From: Planctomycetaceae bacterium
GTDB lineage: Bacteria > Planctomycetota > Planctomycetia > Pirellulales > PALSA-1355
Reading direction: 5' to 3'
NCBI GenBank assembly: GCA_003153375.1
Contig: PLYM01000028.1
Location: forward strand, 76,038 to 110,442
DNA: 34,405 nt
Shown: one piece after another, positions 34,045-34,405 of the stretch
Position numbering within the stretch: position 1 is the stretch's first letter
Layout: every line of letters begins with the position of its first letter
Made by a program: the position numbers and the translations under genes
Notes under the pieces: generated by a model
The model's input: only the letters and a program-made list of their open reading frames with translations
Told to the model about the DNA's origin: nothing
The model's database searches: none

Positions 34045-34405
34045 TCATCCTTCTTCGAGCCACGATGCGTTCAGCTTTTCAAACTCCGCGGTCACGTCTG
34101 CGTTTTCGAATGCGTACGTTATCGTCGATGGTCTCACGATAATTAGCATCGGATCCTGGAGACGGAGGAGGACAAAAATTCCCGGCAGAATTCCGAGCAA
34201 GGCGCCGAACTTCAAGATCGACTTATATCCTCGCGGATAGACCGACATCAGATACATGAAAAGCGCGCATACGACCACCAAATTGACGACCGGGACAACG
34301 CGTCGAAGCAGACGTTTGCGGAGAATGTCTTCGCGGCAAATCGAGCAGACAGGCATTTCGACGGAAAGCACTTTTTCGGAAGTAATACCAATCCCAACAT
34401 TTAAC
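34045..34405 (-). CDS. Hypothetical small membrane protein, 5' end cut by window edge
   Basis: An open minus-strand frame reaching the window edge; about 120 residues are visible. The part near the edge reads SEKVLSVEMPVCSICREDI, with a CxxC pair, then a basic stretch (LRKRLLRR). Two hydrophobic helices follow (VVPVVNLVVVCALFMYLMSV and FGALLGILPGIFVLLRL), and the end is a soluble part of about 35 residues ending NASWLEEG. A GTG at 34371 could be an internal start giving 108 residues, but the upstream residues look coding, so the gene probably extends beyond the window. No family is recognised; it may be a zinc-binding membrane protein. It is convergent with the CMD gene with a 26-base gap. 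Confidence 0.65.
   Translation of the reverse strand, partial: LNVGIGITSEKVLSVEMPVCSICREDILRKRLLRRVVPVVNLVVVCALFMYLMSVYPRGYKSILKFGALLGILPGIFVLLRLQDPMLIIVRPSTITYAFENADVTAEFEKLNASWLEEG

Overview
The window is GC-rich, densely coded bacterial chromosome. It most likely comes from a planctomycete of the Pirellulales/Rhodopirellula type. The strongest pointer is a 1350-residue secreted protein that combines a PVC-type membrane-bound dehydrogenase domain, HEAT-like repeats, one CxxCH haem site and a C-terminal DUF1080 domain. Supporting signs are a SurA/PpiD-like membrane protein with acidic low-complexity inserts, a TopA with a histone-like Lys/Ala tail and no zinc fingers, several GTG starts and weak Shine-Dalgarno sequences. 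No tRNA, rRNA, CRISPR array, transposase, integrase or phage gene was found.

Layout. 1-736: 3' end of glgB (+). 766-3168: SurA/PpiD-like protein (-). 3169-3872: long divergent intergenic region. 3873-6602: topA (+). 6658-7269: small membrane protein (-). 7336-8094: family 2-like glycosyltransferase (+). 8105-11403, minus-strand cluster: small exported protein, pyrD (type 1B), trpS, 4-TM protein, acpS. 11690-12091: HU-family protein (-) with a good sigma70-like promoter. 12572-19533, long minus-strand run read from right to left: zinc-ribbon membrane protein, FAD/Fe-S dehydrogenase of the YdiJ type, moaD, moaE, moaA, cysteine-desulfurase-like enzyme, YkgJ-like Cys-cluster protein. 20067-24443: sucA and sucB (+). 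24534-28586: PVC-type haem/DUF1080 protein (-). 28749-29522: exported DUF1028 protein (+). 29577-30479: rarD (+). 30522-30914: mscL (-). 31200-34018, plus-strand run: HerA-like ATPase (DUF853), YpfJ-type zinc peptidase, AhpD/CMD-like protein. 34045-34405: small membrane protein (-), cut by the window edge.

How the genes fit together. Most are housekeeping: glycogen branching, DNA topology and nucleoid packing (TopA, HU), pyrimidine synthesis, Trp-tRNA charging, acyl-carrier-protein activation, molybdopterin synthesis and the 2-oxoglutarate dehydrogenase E1/E2 pair. The cysteine-desulfurase-like enzyme next to moaA-moaE-moaD could supply the sulfur that MoaD carries. The YdiJ-like enzyme could return D-2-hydroxyglutarate to 2-oxoglutarate, the substrate of the divergently encoded SucA/SucB. 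Both links are inferences from gene order.

I see no clearly new defence or mobile system. The observations most worth a second look are: (1) a perfect 34-bp inverted repeat (24449-24482 and 29535-29568) bracketing the PVC-haem/DUF1028 gene pair; (2) a SucB with no recognisable E3-binding (peripheral subunit-binding) domain; (3) the FAD/Fe-S dehydrogenase overlapping moaD, beside sucAB; and (4) repeated motifs in the unusually AT-rich region upstream of the HU gene.
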